From Eubacteriaceae bacterium (GTDB lineage Bacteria; Bacillota; Clostridia; Eubacteriales; Anaerofustaceae), in contig JAGACT010000203.1 of assembly GCA_017613995.1 (NCBI GenBank), positions 1 through 6,132 on the forward strand: a stretch of 6,132 bases of DNA. The letters are read 5' to 3'. A program made the translations under genes and the position numbers. Of the stretch, positions 6,020 to 6,132 are shown piece by piece. The first letter of the stretch is position 1; each line of letters starts with the position of its first letter. Under the pieces are notes generated by a model. The model did no database searches. It was given only the letters and a program-made list of their open reading frames with translations, and was not told where the DNA came from.

Positions 6020-6051
6020 TTCAATATATCCAACAAAACAAGGAGAAGGAA

Positions 6052-6132
6052 ATGAAATACTTTTTGGACAGCGCGATCCTTGATGAGATCAAGCAGGCAC
6101 GAGAGGACTTCATCCTCGACGGAGTGACCACC
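6052..6132 (+). CDS. Transaldolase / fructose-6-phosphate aldolase family protein, N-terminal fragment
   Basis: The first 27 codons are present and the gene runs off the right edge. The start MKYFLDSA, then LDEIKQA and DGVTT at the end of the window, match the opening of the short (about 215-residue) transaldolase family, where DGVTTNP is strongly conserved and the Asp at position 6 is part of the active site. Full-length members transfer dihydroxyacetone units between sugar phosphates in the non-oxidative pentose phosphate pathway, or cleave fructose 6-phosphate. The catalytic lysine lies beyond the window, so these activities cannot be told apart. AAGGAG (6040-6045) lies 6 nt before the ATG. 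The gene has its own promoter and a structured leader and is separated from proS by a strong terminator. No gene symbol is given because tal and fsa cannot be distinguished here. Confidence 0.85.
   Translation, partial: MKYFLDSAILDEIKQAREDFILDGVTT

Overview
The window comes from a GC-rich Bacillota bacterium, most likely of the class Clostridia. Three things point there. A T-box leader precedes proS. A pyrK/pyrD pair encodes the NAD-dependent class 1B dihydroorotate dehydrogenase. A separate pyrI follows pyrB, which Bacillus-type operons lack. Ribosome binding sites are strong (AGGAGG type), and AGG and ATA codons are used freely despite the high GC. All genes lie on the + strand, and no mobile element, CRISPR array, rRNA or tRNA gene was seen.

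Positions 1-3777 hold the distal part of a de novo pyrimidine (UMP) operon in the order pyrK (3' end only), pyrD, pyrF, pyrE, pyrB, pyrI. The genes overlap or are separated by at most 15 nt, so they are probably co-transcribed and translationally coupled. Together they encode aspartate carbamoyltransferase (PyrB catalytic and PyrI regulatory subunits), dihydroorotate dehydrogenase (PyrD plus its electron-transfer subunit PyrK), orotate phosphoribosyltransferase (PyrE) and OMP decarboxylase (PyrF). The operon start, where a PyrR-type attenuator might lie, is outside the window.

Positions 3778-4103 carry no gene. They contain a near-consensus sigma-A promoter and a complete T-box riboswitch: Stem I with a probable proline CCG specifier, a T-box bulge, and mutually exclusive antiterminator and terminator. 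This leader should switch on proS (4104-5846, bacterial-type prolyl-tRNA synthetase with an editing insertion domain) when uncharged tRNA-Pro accumulates. A strong intrinsic terminator follows proS.

Positions 5894-6051 contain an extended -10 promoter and a leader of about 105 nt that can fold into a cloverleaf-like structure. It precedes the first 27 codons of a short-type transaldolase (fructose-6-phosphate aldolase family), which is cut by the window end. I could not assign this leader to a known riboswitch class, and it is the least explained element here. Otherwise this is ordinary core-metabolism DNA, and I see no convincing undescribed system.
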